Shown here one piece after another: positions 9,367 through 22,534 of a stretch of DNA of 64,000 bases; the first letter of the stretch is position 1; each line of letters opens with the position of its first letter. The DNA is from Rhyzopertha dominica (Eukaryota > Arthropoda > Insecta > Coleoptera > Bostrichidae). Below the pieces are notes generated by a model. That model was not told the origin of the DNA, did no database searches, and saw only the letters and a program-made list of their open reading frames with translations. The stretch lies in contig QCXZ01000003.1 in NCBI GenBank assembly GCA_025024175.1, forward strand, positions 22,650,392-22,714,391. Reading direction: 5' to 3'. Made by a program: the position numbers and the translations under genes.

Positions 9367-11962
9367 AGAATTTATTTATTTTGTTTTAAGTTTGTAAAAA
9401 ATGGTTTTATTTTTGTGTTAATATATTTTTATTAATTTCTGTTTTTATTATATTAAGCTTGGTACCTATTTATACAAAATATCATAGTATATAATGTTGA
9501 TGTAAAAATTTCTTCGCTGGATGATGATAAGTGAATATGTATTACTAATGTGGTCGTTAGGATATTTAAAATTGGTATTTGAATTTGTTGATGAGTAAGT
9601 ATTATGATGAACATGTTCACTGTGAAATGTGCTTGTTTGCAGTTTAGTTAGGGAAATGACTTGTGTCAAACAAAATTGTGCTTCAGCTTCAGCTGCTCAA
9701 CTATAATAATAGTTATTATTTTCAATAATTAAAATTGACAACTTAATAAATAAAAATTGATAATGCTAATATCAGGTTAGTATGTATTGATATGGTGAAT
9801 ATAAACATACAATTTCCATCCAAATCCTCTTATTTTCAGAATACTGCATTATTAATTATGAATTGTTTTAAAATACACAATAGCCCACCTTTTTGTAGCA
9901 AGGCTTAAGCAGTTAAAACGAAACACTTATTTTAAAGCAAAATTTTTCTTCAAGCATTTTTTTCTCATCCTTTTTTACAGATTTAATGTCAATAGATAAT
10001 TGCATTAAATATAACAATCATACCAAGCCTTCTGTCTACCATTGGTGGCCATATTGATTTGACAAATTGCAAGAGAAATGCCAAGTGACACATGTATAAG
10101 TCACAGTTTTATGAAGGACAGGATTATGTGGATAGTTCTGAAATTTAATAAAACTGAAACTCCACAACTAATTCGCTTATGAGGCTTATTACTGTTAGTT
10201 TTGTGATACAAGTTAATAAAGTTACTAAAAGGGAATTAGGTACGCATACATTTCTTAAATGTTTTGTTTTACTTCATTATTGTTATATAATTTTGAATAC
10301 ACAAATTTTTTTGGATAACCTGCTTACTTAGAATGCTTTTCTATGACGAGGCTAAAAAACTTTTCATTAATAGTTTTGTGATAATCCGATTCTCATTGTG
10401 GGTGGCATATGATTTAAATATTTTGCATATGCATTTTTATCCAACATTGCTGTGACTTATTAATTTATTACTGTGGATGGATATACAAATTGACCTTAAA
10501 GTTGCCCTTACAACTTTTTAGATAATTATATCTTATTGTGAATATGTCTAGTCTTTTAGCGGCAGTTATGTTAAAGATACTTATCTTTATCACTGTCTTA
10601 TAGGATTTGCACTGCCTATGTTATATTTATTTCTTTGCTAGGTATATATGGAGTGTGTAAAGTTGAACATAAATGGAATAAGTATGTTTCATCAGAGCAG
10701 TTTATTTTTATATGCAATCAATCTACCTTTTTTTTTCATTTAAAACAATACAAAAGCACTTGTTTTATTCTCGTAAAATGATAATCCATATTTGTAGCAA
10801 AATAGTAGACAAATGCATTGGTGATTTTTTATATAAAAAAATGCATTGCACCATAATTAATGTTATCACAGTGAACATGTCTGGTTTCGTTGCAAATATT
10901 CAACACACTACACAAATGGAAGGATACTAATAGTAATTACCTCCTGCAAATGCATTTGTTAAAGGCACCATTGCCAAGCATATTGTTTTTTATGTACACT
11001 TAGTAATTAAATATAATATTGCAGAGCGTAAAAGTAAGAATTCACATAAAATGTGGTGTGTATATAAATAACTTTGCAAAAACTTCGTAAGTTTTAAAAC
11101 TTTGGTATTATTGTTTCATAATATTTTAATGGTATTGGATGTGATAATTAATTTTAGTACGTAGTGTAAAATATTTATTGTGTTAGTGCATTATAAATAC
11201 TCGATAGTAAATATTAATTAAAGCAGCATGGCTATTTGCAGTTTCTAACTACCTATTAAGATGAAATTCATTCATGATTTGTTAAATTATACTCTTAATA
11301 AACAGCAATTTACTTAAAAACGATGTTATTTTATCCATTGTTTTATGAAAACATCAAGTTCTTTAAAAAGTTAAATTTTTTAGTGTCTAATACTGCAAAA
11401 TATCTAGGAAGACAAATAATGCATTACATTATTAGAGTTAAACATTCACGTCTGCTGTAACTCGAAGCCCAGCCCCCAATAACCGATGATAAGATGAAAC
11501 CTTAGTATAATGGGTTGCAAAGTGGTACGCCTTCTTTCAAGGGAAACTTGCAATTTTGCAGAATGTTATTTAAAAGCACATTTCTCCCAATGGTACTTTG
11601 CCGCTTACCTAAAAATGTATTTTGTACATTTAAGCTCGTGTTAATAAGCTCTGCCCCTTTTATTTCCAGCCAAGACAAAGTCAAATGAACCCAGTATAGT
11701 TATGTATAAGTTATGTATATCGGAATTGCTTCAGAAAATGATAGTGGTGAGTTTAACAAAAATTAATGCAAAGAAGGTTTTTTTGCCGGCTATTATGTAT
11801 AATTATATCAAACACTAACTAAAGAGCTAGAGAAAATTTCAAAAGAAAATTCTTATAAAATGTAAGAAAAATTATGAGAAAATTAATGAACATAGTTTTT
11901 TTATAAAGTAATACTTTCAAAAAAAGACGTTCAATTTCATCTTAGGAATTACCCCTAATAAA
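9367..11962. other. Intergenic, no gene seen
   Basis: AT-rich DNA downstream of gamma-SNAP. The first hundred bases should hold its 3' UTR; I see no canonical AATAAA close to the stop. Short frames in both strands look random and match no family I know. Confidence 0.5.
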
Positions 11963-12944
11963 CAGAGTGTGTCACATTATGTGGGCAACCTCAGAATATG
12001 AAAACTGATGCATAAATAACACTATTCTACAGTATAACTTTTTTTGAAATAACGCCTGTCTCTTAAACTTAGCGGAAGAGAAACAGTTTTTCAAAAATAT
12101 CTGTTAAACCAGTTGATATAATTTCATCAAATTTTGGCTATTATTGAAGTGGAAGCCGTTAAAATGATGCACATATTTTTTTTTAATAAATGTTTTGGAG
12201 GGGGCCAAAGCCCCACGTTTTATCCCTTAACTTAAAAACAGTTAAGTATTTTTTTCCAAAATGTTTTTTTAATCTCTAGGCCTTGTAAACAAAAAAAGGT
12301 ACTTTTTGTTCACGCAGCTATAATTTAAGAGAAAATTGCAGTTGAATGTTACAATTCACATTTTCGCTGCTTAATGAATTCTTTTTTTTTATCAAATTAG
12401 CCATGATAAATAATAAAACTGTGTTTGATGTCACTGATACATTGACATTTTGACGTTTTCTCTGATACATATAAATGAGTATGACATTTATATCAAATCC
12501 CATTAGCCATTACTATTATTTCAGAATTTTTACAAATTAGTTAAGCAGTGAAATTGTGAATCGTAACATTCAACTGCAATTTTCTTGGAAAGGATCATTT
12601 TAAACGCATGAACAAAGAGTACCTTTTTTGGTTTAAACGGCCCAAAGATTAAAAAACATATTTTTGAAAAAATACTTAACCGTTTTAAAGTTAAGGGATA
12701 AAATGTGGACGGTTGGGCCCCTTCCGGAGCCCCCCAAAAAATTTATTAAAAAAATATGCACATCATTCACATATGAACTGGTCTAAGAGATATTTCTGAA
12801 AAACTGTTTCTCTTCCCCCATGTTTAACAGTGAATATCTCATTAGGCGGGTGTAATTTCAAAAAAAGTTATACTGTAAAATAGTGTTATTTTTGCACCAG
12901 TTTTCAGATTCCGAGAGGTTGCCCACATAATTCGGGACACTCTG
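11963..12944. mobile_element. Palindromic element B, ~0.98 kb
   Basis: Nearly complete inverted repeat with arms of about 430-470 bp around a short spacer near 12430-12530. It begins CAGAGTGTGTCACATTATGT and ends ACATAATTCGGGACACTCTG, followed by TA (12945-12946); the left flank is AA rather than TA. The two arms have diverged by point changes and small indels. There is no coding capacity. Related copies lie at 29263-31222 (complete, interrupted) and about 20430-20812 (one arm). Confidence 0.85.
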
Positions 12945-13099
12945 TATATCTGTGTTTTAGGAATCACAAATTCATTGGTTGCTTATAACTTTATAAAATG
13001 TATATTTCCATGTCAAAAATAGATATTAAGTAAATTAACTGCTTTCGCCACTTTTGCACTAAAATTTATCATTAATAGGTAACGATAATAATATAACGT

Positions 13100-13410
13100 T
13101 TTTTAAATTAAAACATGCAATAAGTTTCTCTACAATGCGGCAGATATGATGTTCCATTTTCGTTGCAATTGTTTTTTCTTCAGTTTCCAAAATCACGCTT
13201 GGGTATGTAATATGTAGATACAAAAAAACTGTGAAGATATTTTTTGTAGATATTTTTCTTTTGAATCCAGTGGCATAATTAGAATTTTTTTAGGGCATCA
13301 CATTTTTGAGATGTAACAAAAACTTGCATTTTTTTAAATGGAAACTAGTTGGCTTTGCTATGGATGAAGATCTATTTTTCTTTCTGAGTGAGAAAGTATG
13401 TACATTGTTA
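13100..13410. repeat. Half copy of palindrome family E
   Basis: This segment (ACGCTTGGGTATG, GATACAAAAAAACTGT, a CTTGCATTTTTTTAAATGGAAAC-like stretch, TTGGCTTTGCTATGG, ATGTACATTGTTAG) matches the left arm of the palindrome at 22535-23615. Only one arm is present. It abuts the 3' end of a LINE remnant, so truncation or rearrangement probably happened here. Confidence 0.65.
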
Positions 13411-15060
13411 GTACAGAAGATATTTTTGTTGATATAGCAAGAAAATTGCCGACATGCAAATATATTTCAAAAAAAGTAACGCTTTATATATTTTCCAAAT
13501 AAATCTACACATGAACCTTGTGCATTGACATGCTTTGCAATATGACATAGAGGTAAGTTTCTTGAACAATTTGCTTTCTAGATGGAATTTCCACCACAAT
13601 ATCAAATGTAGTTCTATTTTCTAATGAAATGAAGTGAGTCTTGCAGTTAAAACAGATCCATCAGGAATCATGTAATTTTGTTTATAACTTGGATATCTAA
13701 TAAATTTGTTTTGGATTTTTTCTATTCTTTTTTTGAGATATTTATACTGTGGATTCCAAATTACAATGGCAANACTTAGTTTGCTAAGAATAAAAGCATT
13801 ATATGACGCAGTAATAGATTTAATGGAGAAAAGTAATTGCATTTTCAAAAAATATAACTGAGAGTCCTCAGGCACAAACCACAAAAAAAATCAATATGCA
13901 AATTAAACAATTAATTTTGTATAGAAAATTACACCTAAATCTTTAACTGTCTCAACACATTGAAAGCGATCATTATCCAAATAGTATAACAGAATGGAAA
14001 ATCTATTTCTAGTAAAAGTTATACAGTGACATTTGCTCATAATAAGAAATAGACTGATCTTTTTGCAATACTGTTTTAAGAGGGGCATTTACTTGGAGCG
14101 ATCGTGCAGAAATGTAAATTATGCAACCCATATTACCAGCGGGACATGGGACGTAAGAGGGTAGCCGATAGGTTGACATCGCGCAAAGATCGTACGAGCA
14201 ACAGACGGGCTAAACTAACATTCGGAAAATTGCTGACTGTAGGGTGTGCATAAAAAAGTAAGCATGATATTAGTAACTTAATATGATATTATACCAGGTT
14301 ATTCAAAATATGGAATAACCCATTTATTTCTGTAAATATGAACTATGTAACATTTCTTCTAACTGCATGATTTCTGTAGGAACTTTTATAACAATTTTCC
14401 TTCCGCCTCCCCATTGCTTCGGCAGACAGTAAATTAATGTGAAAGAGCTTTTAACATTAAACTTGTCCCGTGTAATTACTAATTAGACATACAATCTTAG
14501 AAATCCAGTCATATCGGAATAGATCGTATACCGCTCGATCATTCCCGACAGGATTGTATCTTAGCCTCACTGTTCAGTGGATACCACCCAACGGACCTGG
14601 TGGGGATGGGCATTCGCATTCTGCTCTCGTGACGGACTCGTGCGAAAGGGTTTGCGGTTTTAGATTTTTTGAATGTTTTTACTCATTAATCGTGCTCATG
14701 TTTTTTGTAGTGTACAAAGAAATATGTAGCTACAACGTGGAGTTCGAATTTTTCGTTTATGTGCCTTAGTTTTCAAGAAATAGCTCGCCAAAAATACGCA
14801 TTTTTAAGCAAAATATAACAACAAATATTTACATTACTGTACCAAATTCAGAAAAAACTCGAACTCTACGTTGTAGCTACATCTTTTGTCATTGCCATGT
14901 CGAAATTTCACTTCGAAAAAGTTTCGAATAACTCGGTAAAATGTAAAACGGTAGGTGCTTAAAATGACCCGATTCGCTCTACGTAAACGCCCCTCTTAAT
15001 ATATTTTTATCCCCATACCAAAGAAAATTAATTTACGGAAACAAGATACAAGTTATTAAT
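13410..15060 (-). mobile_element. CR1/Jockey-like LINE remnant, 3' part of ORF2
   Basis: On the minus strand, after the TTAA-flanked insertion, come SKCHCITFTRNRF, then VKDLGVIF, then AFILSKLSxAIVIWNPQY and KRIEKIQNKFIRYPSYKQNY. This is the conserved C-terminal end of the reverse transcriptase ORF of many insect LINEs. Upstream of the insertion, near 15030-15010, a decayed FADDIKIY-like motif (read as FGMGIKIY) marks RT motif C. Frameshifts and stops make it inactive. A related copy lies on the plus strand at 30197-31140. Confidence 0.75.
14080..14995. mobile_element. TTAA-flanked non-autonomous TIR element
   Basis: A 916-bp element flanked by TTAA on both sides (14076-14079 and 14996-14999). 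Its terminal inverted repeats match over about 24 bp with four differences (GAGGGGCATTTACTTGGAGC at the left). It interrupts the LINE above. TTAA duplication is the hallmark of piggyBac-type transposition, although these TIR ends are not the classic piggyBac ones. An internal inverted repeat (GTAGCTACAACGT near 14724 and its complement near 14865) adds subterminal structure. No transposase is present. Confidence 0.75.
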
Positions 15061-15948
15061 ATAAACTTTGAATATAATATTCAAAGATATAAATAATGAA
15101 TAACAGTCAGTCGCTACTTGTCCAGACATCATCCACGCGGCGAATAGTTTGAGTCAATTCAACGACTGTTTCAACAAGACTCATTGAGGCACAGCAAAAG
15201 TGTTGCAATACCTGAAGGACACCAGTGATCGATGGTGCCTTTTGCGAGTTGTTATGAAGCTGTTTTTTTTGTTCTCGCAAGTCAGTTGTTATTGAATTTT
15301 CTTTCGTTCAATAGATTTGTACTTTTCTTGAATGTTCTTTTATTCAACATGCTTTTGCAAACCGTGGGAAAGGCGGATGTTATGTTGTTTCTAACTCAAA
15401 TTGTCCTTGGGACTGTAATTGGAGGTTCATAACTGTAACTGATCTTATGGTTTCAAAACTTATATGGATTAGCTATTTACAGTAGATTACAGCTGTCCTT
15501 GGAGTTCATATCTGTCCTTGGGAGAAGTCTCTCGTAGTTGAAATATGACAACAAAAACAAACCATTTCATAAGTAAGTAATATCCTTATTACAATAAGGT
15601 ATTTGGTATTATCATGGGTATTATACTCTAATTATTATAATGTAGCTCACTAGCGTGCTTTGACTAATTTATTGTTGCACTTTAAAGTCACTATGGACTA
15701 CTAAAATAAATATAATATATGTACAATATGTATTACATTTCCTAAAAATTCAACATCAGTTGATAGTATCATTAATAATCACCATTTGTAGAACATTATG
15801 TAAAGAAAAATGTATCATATACAAAGTAATAAATCATCAAAATCGTAACTTGTATATAAAGAAAATAATTAAAATGTATAACAGGATACACGATAATAAA
15901 ACATTTTTGACATTCATCAACACATATTTAAAATACTGCAATAAGCTT
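15061..15948. other. 3' flank of ArfGAP1
   Basis: This stretch should contain the ArfGAP1 3' UTR (minus strand). An AATAAA on that strand sits at about 15668-15673, some 275 nt past the stop, and is a plausible polyA signal. The hydrophobic frame on the plus strand at 15232-15432 has no recognisable family. Confidence 0.4.
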
Positions 15949-18900
15949 TCAGTTATTTAAACTTTCCCATAGTTCATCATCACCCCACTTGTTATCCCAA
16001 TCGCCTGGTTTTTTCTCAGTATCTTTCGGCTTCCTCTTACTTGTCTGTTTTTGTGATGAGGCAGCTGTTTCCGATTTATTGAATTCAGACTGGTAATTTT
16101 GTTGTTCATTCTGGTAGCTCCAGCTGCCGTCCCAATTCTGGCCAGGTGATTGCGGACTGGAAGCTCTGTTAAAAAAAATGTGTTTATTTAACTCTCAATA
16201 ACGAGCCAGTTTCTAATATAGGAATTGTTAATATCTTGATAGAGAAAAAGCATATATAGTAGCTAAAACGAATGGTTATTAAGTTCTATACTGCTCTGGT
16301 ACCTTTAATACAATGTAAATATTCAAAGTAAATTCATTCGCTGGTACAATGACATACTGCTGTATGGCGCTGCCAGTTTCAAACTACTTATTATGTACAC
16401 TCTATATGAAATGTGCATTATTGAAATTTTTTTACCAAAAGTGTGGCAAGCCCAAAGATAGTAGTAGTGGTGTCAATAGTGATGGCTGTATCTGCTTTGG
16501 TGGTTACAACAAATTAGACCAGTTACAGAAAATAATCCGTTTTCATAAATACGATCAAACCACCGCCAGTTAACCAATTTAAATTAACCGGTTTTTGCTA
16601 ACCAACTGATTTCTACAGAGGGACTTTCCTATTACAAAATAGACATTTACAGTGCTCATAAACTAATTTTAAGGTTTTTAAATGACNCTATCAATANTGA
16701 TCGCTGCATGCTGTTCAACAGTTACTAAGAGTTTAAATGATTATGNACNACCAAATTTCAGGGAAATGATAAAATAGTCGGTTATAACCATTCTATTATT
16801 TAACTTGTTAACTAGTTCCACAGTTTTCCTAGAGTGATAAACTTATTAATTATCAACCAATTATAACAGCATTAATTCATTACACACACCAGCCTTTGAT
16901 AATTTGATTTAAAATTAAGTATTTCATTGTCATATCGTTAGCTCGACGTATTATATATTGTCTACAAATTTTACAAAACGCAAGGAAATTGTGTAACACT
17001 ATCGAAATTAAACCACAAAGAAAGAGCAACTTAAAATGAGATGGTTCGAATTAAACATTGTGAGTATTATATCACATACAATGGCAGTCAGACAGTGCAA
17101 ATGGGGAACAACCAAAAACAATCAAACTCCTCACCATCACTAAATTCTACGAAAGCTGATATAATCAAATGGCCAAAATATACAAAAATAACATAACTTA
17201 AAAATTCAACACGGTACTACAGAATCACAGACACTGTTTTATGTTTACCCCCTTATTATTCAGAGTTAAACACTATCGAATTAATATGAGCTACAGATAA
17301 AAACAACATTGCTGTAAAAAAACAACATTTAAGAAGACACCTTGAAATAAGCAGAGAACGAATTCAGCTTAATAAGGGACGAGGACTGAAAGTGATGATG
17401 ACGACAGTGATTCATTTAGCTTGTTTTTGTTCCGCCATATCTCATATACTTATAGTCCAAGAGGGAGAAAACTTACCTAACTAAAGCAATCAAAAAGGAA
17501 CTACTGAGAATTATTTTCAAGTTCATACAATAATCTATTGAAGGAGCTACAATATCAGCAAATTACAAAAACCATGAAATTCTTTGAATCTTTAGCAAGT
17601 AGTGAAATATGGCAATTAAGGCACTTTTAAAAATACGCATACCAAATGCAAAAATTGTTTGAAAATATTTGAAATTAAACTGCTCTTTCTATTTCTTAAA
17701 GAAGCCATAGAACTTAGTAGAAAATAATACACATCAACCTCAAGCCCTAAAATTCTCCGTAACTGGCCCTAAGAGATAATATTCATGAACATCGGATAGT
17801 TCAATGTACAAGAACACACAGTATCCCTACATATTTATCAGTTCAGTTTATATTACCGTTTATTCATTTTTATGATGACATTAGATTAAACTTTATTTTA
17901 CTAAACTGAACATGACATTTCAACCTCTCTTCGATTTTATGTGAAGTATTACATAAAAAACAGAATAAACTTGCTGCTGGGGTGCCCATTTTTTAGAAAT
18001 ATGGTCCTCTTGAGTAAACAATGTTTTAAATTTTACAAGGAGCTATTCAGTAAAAATTTTAATATATCTACAGTCTATTACATACTTACTTGGAGCCTTG
18101 TTGACTACTACAACTCCAGTCATCCTCTCTTGAATAACCTATTCCACCATTAACTAAAGATGACCTCTCTCCAGGAGAGTGATAACTGTCACCGCTCATT
18201 TGACCATATCCACTTGAGTGGTAATCTCCCGAAGCACTGTTTATTCCAGTAACTTCTTTCCATCCTTTCCTACTAAGATCAGTAACCTACACGAAACACC
18301 ATTAAATAAAAATGTAGCCAATACAATAAAAAATATAAAAATAATAAAGTATCAGAAATAAAGAATACTACAATTTTGTTATTTAGCACACTCATATGCA
18401 ATACTTGATACTGATCTTCATTAAGCACTTTTTAATTTGTCTTTGTTTAATATTAAAAAGTTTACTTACCAAGAAAGTGCGCAAATTAATTATTGTAATA
18501 AGCAATGGAACATAAGCGATACGCCACCTGGTGGCTTCTACTCTAGTTACAATCTGTTACATAATTAAATTTTTATGGGTTCAAACTATTACCTGTCATT
18601 ATAAATGGTTAAAACATGGATCACAGATCTGCTGTGTTTCCCATGTAAAATAATGTAATAGAAAGTAGTTCACGTAAGCACCACTGCGGCGCTGCAATCT
18701 TAAATTCCATTGCCTATAAAAAGGTATGTTCGTACAAGCTCTATGTTAATTTCCTCTAAAGTAATCAGAAATATGCAAAACGACTTTCAGTTGCATTTGG
18801 GATGCTGCCAAATAATGAATAGTAACCATTTAGAGCATTTGTTGAAGAAAAATTATCAAGGTGAACTTTCATTTTATTTTTAAAATAAACTTTTGTTTAA

Positions 18901-21900
18901 CACAGTATAACTTAATATGCACATTTAAAATAGTTGAATAAAAAAAAAAGGTTGTCATATCTCAGGTTTGGGACACACTGTATACATTTTTGTAAATTAA
19001 AAATGTCACTACTTAATTATTGACATGTTCAAGTATTAAAAGAAACTGCATTTGGTCTACTAATCTATTCCAAGTTACAGACTCGCACTGTACTTTTTAT
19101 CATGTATACAACATTTTAATATTTTTGTACCGATTAAATTATTGTTCTTCAAGCAACCGTTTTAGCAACATATATAAAAGGAAATGATAATAACACATTA
19201 CCTTTGAGGCAAGACTTGTAACTTGGGAACCTACATCTTCCAGTAATGTTCCTTCTTTTACCTAGTTTATAAAAGAAAAGTTAAAATAATAATAACGAAA
19301 CATAACATAAACAAATGAAAAAAAAATAAACAAATGAAAAAAAATAAATAAACAAACCTTTTCACTAACATGCGAACCTATGTCAGCTACCTTTTGAGTG
19401 GCCAATCCTCCATATTTGACAGCATTTTCAGTCGCTTTACTAGCTATCTTTGTAGCAGATGAAGATAAGAAAGACAAACCCTGAAAGAATATTGCTATGC
19501 AAAAAACATATTAATGATTAACATATTGAGCTGCATTACATTTGCTAAAGATGACATTGTACTTTCAAATAATTCTTGTGATTGACTTCTTGGTGGTTGC
19601 TCCCGGGTGTACCCAAAACCACTATATTTACCGCCTTGGCTTGGTGGTAGATCACTAATGAAAAGCTTTAAGGCAATGTAAGAAAGAAATAATACGAACT
19701 TACGCTCTCCTAGATGCATTTTCGTTTTGAAGTTTATTAAAGTAAGCTTCCTTTTGATCTTTAAACTGCTGGCTATTAAAATTTTGGTAACTACCGCTGT
19801 TCTGATATCCATCGGAATTATTGTATGACTGATAAGAAGATGACGATGATGTGTTTGAAGAGTAATTTGTGCTAGATGATATCAAACTGCCACTGTAGTT
19901 TTGTGCAGGAGATTTCCGTTCATCCCAGGGCTTTCCTTGAGCTAAAGTAGAGATCTACGGATTTTACATAATTGTGCTCTGTTTACCATCAATTATTAAA
20001 CGATTGATAAGGGCAAAGTAAATGTCATGCAGAAACAAATATTCCTAATTAACACTTTTAATTAATTAATTAATATATTCCTCACAAAAGTCAACATCTA
20101 CTACTGTTATGCAGTAAGGTTTATATATCAATCAATGCTAGTAGTACATGTAGCCAGTTACAATTCTTAATGCATTAATCATCTGCCAGATAACAAAAGT
20201 ACTACATGATATCTAATTAATTAACTATCAAGTAGAGCATAACATAATATACCTGTATAGCAAAACATTTTGGTATTTTACTTTTCTATATCTTGACTTA
20301 CAAATTTATTTGTATGAAGTGTATTAAGATACTCTTAAAGGCCATGCAGGCTCATTGAAAGGTTAACACATTTTTGGTATATGCAAAGCTCTTTGAATAT
20401 ATTAATCTGACTTAAGGATCAAAACTATACAAGAAAAAAGTACCATGGATATTTGAGACACATATTTTTGAAATAAAAATACTTAACCGTTTTAAAGTTA
20501 AGGGTTAAAATGTGGGTGGTTGGCCCCCTGGCGGCCCCCCAAAACATTTAATAAAAAATGTTCGCATCATTTTAAAGGCTTCCACTTCAAATAATAATAG
20601 CCAAAATTTGAGGAAATATATCAACCAGTCTAAGAAATATTTTTAAAAAACTCTTTCTCTTCCCCCAAGTTTAAGAGTGAATATCTTAATAGAGGGGCAT
20701 TATTTCAAAAAAAGTTATACTATAAAATAGTGTTATTTTTACATCAGTTTTCAGATTTCAAAAGGTTGCCCACATAATGCGGGACACCCCGTGAAGCTAA
20801 TACATAAGACATTAATAATAGTATTGTATATACTGACTTTTCGAAAGCCTTTAATAGTGTCAATCATAGTGGTATTCTAGGCAGATGGTTTATAAAAAAA
20901 AACGATTTCTTAAGATAATATATTGTCGCTGTCTCTTGAAAACACTGACAAAAAGTTAATAGTCTGACGTTTCGATTACATCTGTAATCTTTGTCAAAGA
21001 CGAAGAACCTCAAAATTTGCCTGACACAAGTTTGAACTTGTATTTTAAAGTTTGTTCAACCTTGTCTAAAAGTTCCTTTAATTTGTTGTTAAATTTAATC
21101 ATTTTGTCATTTTCTATCATTTCAAAATCTCCATTTTCCAAAAAAATTAGTAAGCTTTTGCAAAAATTAAATTTCAATAATTCTCACAGAATCTATGCTC
21201 TTAAGTAATTTGTTAGTGTTAGAATAAAGATATTTTTTTGTTAATTTGGGAAGAATGCTACTTTCTAAAAACAACCTGTATATAAGATGATTTAATTTTA
21301 TTTATTTTTCTTCATTACTTTTGAAATGCTTGTATGATTAAATTCATATATGAAAAAGAATGTTTGTTAACAATGCTTAGAACAGTTTCCGTTTTACAAA
21401 CAATTTTTAGAATTCAATATATCTTAACAAACTCAAGGAAGACAAAATAATTCCCAGGTAGGTATAACAAATTCTTTTACATCGTTTTCAAAACAAGTAA
21501 CACTCATTTCCTCTGCATGTCATTTACTTCTTATTCTGGAATTATGTTCTACCTTATCTCTGTATAATGCCGCTGCTTTAGTGTTGTATTTCTGCTGGAT
21601 TGTCATTTTATCATCCCAGTCAGGTTGTGCTTCGAAAAAAACTCTAGCATTACGATTACCTCCTACTTTCATCTTCTCAAGTTCAATATCCTTCCACTTA
21701 TCCATTGTAACAGATCGGACAAAAGACAAGTGAACACCAAGGCTTCTGTGCTTACCCGAGCATTCTAGACAAATCCAGATACCATATGTTACAGACACCC
21801 ACTGGGGATTGTGTGACTGACATTCAAAGCATTTCTAAAATACATAGTACGTCCGATTTGGGAAACTTTTAGTATACTTTACTTACATCATTTTCATCGT

Positions 21901-21946
21901 GAGGCTTAAGTTCCTGCAAGACACGTCGGGTTCGTGGGCTTGCCAT
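15949..21946 (-). CDS. ArfGAP1: ADP-ribosylation factor GTPase-activating protein 1, eight exons
   Basis: Stimulates GTP hydrolysis by Arf1 and so controls COPI coat dynamics at the Golgi. Exons, 5' to 3': 21946-21887, 21834-21528, 19941-19704, 19654-19540, 19480-19358, 19261-19202, 18286-18090, 16165-15949. Phases agree and the total is about 438 residues (human 406). The ArfGAP zinc finger is split between exons 1 and 2: [24 protein letters not shown] gives C-x2-C-x16-C-x2-C, followed by [19 protein letters not shown] with the catalytic arginine. Later come Ser/Thr-rich ALPS-like stretches: [42 protein letters not shown], then GWKEVTG and the Trp-rich end [14 protein letters not shown]. The exon 2-3 junction (HNSRIR/TQGKPW) is the weakest call; a micro-exon could be missed. 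Confidence 0.92.
16166..18089. other. Last ArfGAP1 intron
   Basis: A 1.9-kb AT-rich intron with several n positions (around 16687-16749). No coding matches or clear terminal inverted repeats are seen. Confidence 0.5.
18505..18725. repeat. Short imperfect inverted repeat in an ArfGAP1 intron
   Basis: AGCAATGGAACATAAGCG...CGCCACCTGGTGGCTTCTAC near 18508 is complementary, with differences, to GTAAGCACCACTGCGGCGCT...AATTCCATTGCC near 18675-18715. The total is about 215 bp with arms of roughly 45 bp. The related phrase GCAATACGCCACCTG recurs at 22154, upstream of the ArfGAP1 start, so this is a dispersed repeat. A TTTGGGACACACTGTATA end motif follows at 18967. Confidence 0.5.
20430..20812. repeat. 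Single arm of palindrome family B
   Basis: This segment matches the right arm of the 11963-12944 palindrome: CTTAACCGTTTTAAAGTTAA, GGCTTCCACTTCAAATAATA, AAAAAGTTATACTATAAAAT, ending GCGGGACACCCCGTG at about 20792. The left arm is absent. It lies in the second intron of ArfGAP1. Confidence 0.75.
20820..20910 (+). mobile_element. LINE reverse-transcriptase motif A fragment
   Basis: The plus strand reads [20 protein letters not shown], the RT motif A block of Jockey/CR1-type LINEs, with the catalytic Asp kept. Nothing else of the element is recognised. The next 100 bp contain, on the minus strand, GATTACAGATGTAATCGAAACGTC (20945-20980), a phrase like the 3' half of a Penelope-type hammerhead, but without a CTGATGA core. 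Confidence 0.65.
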
Positions 21947-22534
21947 AGTAACTCACAAAATCCTCTTGCACAGAAAATTAATTATAACCTTTACACAAAC
22001 TCATATACCGGTTTAAAAATATGAAATTGTGTATCTTAAGAAGAACTAAATTTATTATATCTTCATATCACATAAACTAAAAAATTATTTTAACTTTATT
22101 TTGACGTTTATGTTTCATTATGAGGCCCAGCGTAGACGTGTTCAAAAAATTTGCAATACGCCACCTGTCGAGTGTCGACTACAAACGCAAATTAGAAAGC
22201 AATAAATTGCTGAAAATAATAACAAGTGTATGAGTGTATCTTTAAATGTGTTTATATATTCAATTGTGCATTAAATTTAAACTATCACTGTGGATAATTT
22301 AAGTAAGCAAAATTTTCACACATATATCTATGAGAGAAACATATTGATAAATCTGTGGTTTAGAGAATTTTTGTTCACTTGGCATCCAACACATACAAAA
22401 CGTCGAATAAAAGTCAGTCAAACGTAGAACTGCTGTCGTTTCGTCGATTGTCGAATATGGGGATTCGAGGGATTCAGACCATATACAAAAATATCGATGT
22501 TAAAATGTTTACGTTTTATCTGCTTATAAATGTA

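Noticed and set aside
15232..15432. 66-residue hydrophobic plus-strand frame
   Set aside because: Lies in the ArfGAP1 3' flank, T-rich, no family; treated as chance.
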